Source: Chryseobacterium piperi
GTDB taxonomy: Bacteria > Bacteroidota > Bacteroidia > Flavobacteriales > Weeksellaceae
DNA length: 64,000 nt
Direction: 5' to 3'
NCBI RefSeq assembly: GCF_002285635.2
Contig: NZ_CP023049.2
Coordinates: 868,001-932,000 of the forward strand
The stretch's first letter is position 1. Each line of letters opens with the position of its first letter. Shown here one piece after another: positions 63,783 to 64,000 of this stretch. Made by a program: the position numbers and the translations under genes. The notes beneath the pieces were generated by a model. That model was not told the origin of the DNA and did no database searches. It worked only from the letters and a program-made list of their open reading frames with translations.

Positions 63783-64000
63783 CTATTTAGTATCTAACAG
63801 GTAAAAAGCTCCATCTGTGATGATTGTTTCTCCCGGTTTCAATCCGTTAATAATCTGTGTTGTATTGTTTTCAGTAATCCCTGTATCCACATATCTTTTG
63901 ACATACTCATTCTTTGCAGTCTGTACGAGCACATAGTTTCGGTCATTGAACTGAAGAATGGCTTTAGTAGGAACAAATATTGCTCTTTCAGAAGTCTCAC
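63783..64000 (-). CDS. RND periplasmic adaptor, C-terminal fragment (cut by window edge)
   Basis: 72 codons to the stop at 63783, reading ETSERAIFVPTKAILQFNDRN and, at the end, GLKPGETIITDGAFYLLDTK. VPTKAIL then YVLVQTAKNEYVKRYVDTG is the membrane-proximal domain of a CusB/CzcB adaptor. It starts outside the window and ends 11 bases before the pump gene. It completes the second metal-efflux system. Confidence 0.88.
   Translation of the reverse strand, partial: ETSERAIFVPTKAILQFNDRNYVLVQTAKNEYVKRYVDTGITENNTTQIINGLKPGETIITDGAFYLLDTK

Overview
The window looks like chromosomal DNA of a flavobacterium of the Weeksellaceae, most likely Chryseobacterium or a close relative. The DNA is AT-rich. It carries a SusC/SusD pair, LytS/LytTR two-component systems, DUF3078 and DUF2490 outer-membrane proteins, lipoproteins with Bacteroidota-type signals, and promoters that fit the Bacteroidota -7 consensus TAnnTTTG. 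I see no rRNA, tRNA, CRISPR array or prophage. There is one intact insertion sequence.

Layout. 1-3.4 kb: tail of an AraC-type regulator, a secreted protein, a DUF6150-like protein, a Tet(X)-like flavin monooxygenase and a duplicated intergenic repeat. 3.4-5.9 kb: a DeoR regulator and MFS transporter, divergent from a VOC protein across a 32-bp palindrome that holds a -7 box on each strand. 5.9-9.4 kb: LysR regulator, P1-family peptidase and class-C serine hydrolase, possibly a D-amino-acid peptide locus. 9.4-11 kb: MgtC-like and PAP2 membrane proteins. 11.2-18 kb: a SusC/SusD nutrient-uptake operon with a possible small leader ORF, a DUF2490 protein and an AraC regulator. 18-25.3 kb: SDR, a small membrane protein, AlkB-like, Nudix, aconitase, aldo/keto reductase and CinA-like genes. 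25.3-29.8 kb: small stress-type proteins (DUF892, CsbD, a Lys-rich 43-mer), a 602-residue conserved protein that may be a flavin TIM barrel, and an SRPBCC protein.

29.9-37.8 kb: a complete HAE-type RND drug efflux operon (adaptor, pump, outer-membrane channel) with a LytS/LytTR pair upstream. 38-46.3 kb: a discoidin-tipped metalloprotease, DUF3078, a MocR-type regulator, an intergenic stretch with two possible tiny transcription units, an alpha/beta hydrolase, a thiolase and an unknown lipoprotein. 46.8-52.8 kb: a heavy-metal RND operon in which pump and outer-membrane channel are one 1445-residue chain. 53-54 kb: an IS5-type element with TAA target duplications. 54-64 kb: a surface protein, a second LytS/LytTR pair, a COG4315 lipoprotein, and a second heavy-metal RND operon with separate pump and channel genes, running off the right edge.

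The main theme is envelope traffic: three RND export systems, one TonB-linked import system and many exported proteins. A second theme is promoter architecture. Four genes have a -7 box ending only 3-6 bases before the ATG, which suggests leaderless or nearly leaderless mRNAs. Function calls rest on motif recognition from memory; no searches were run.
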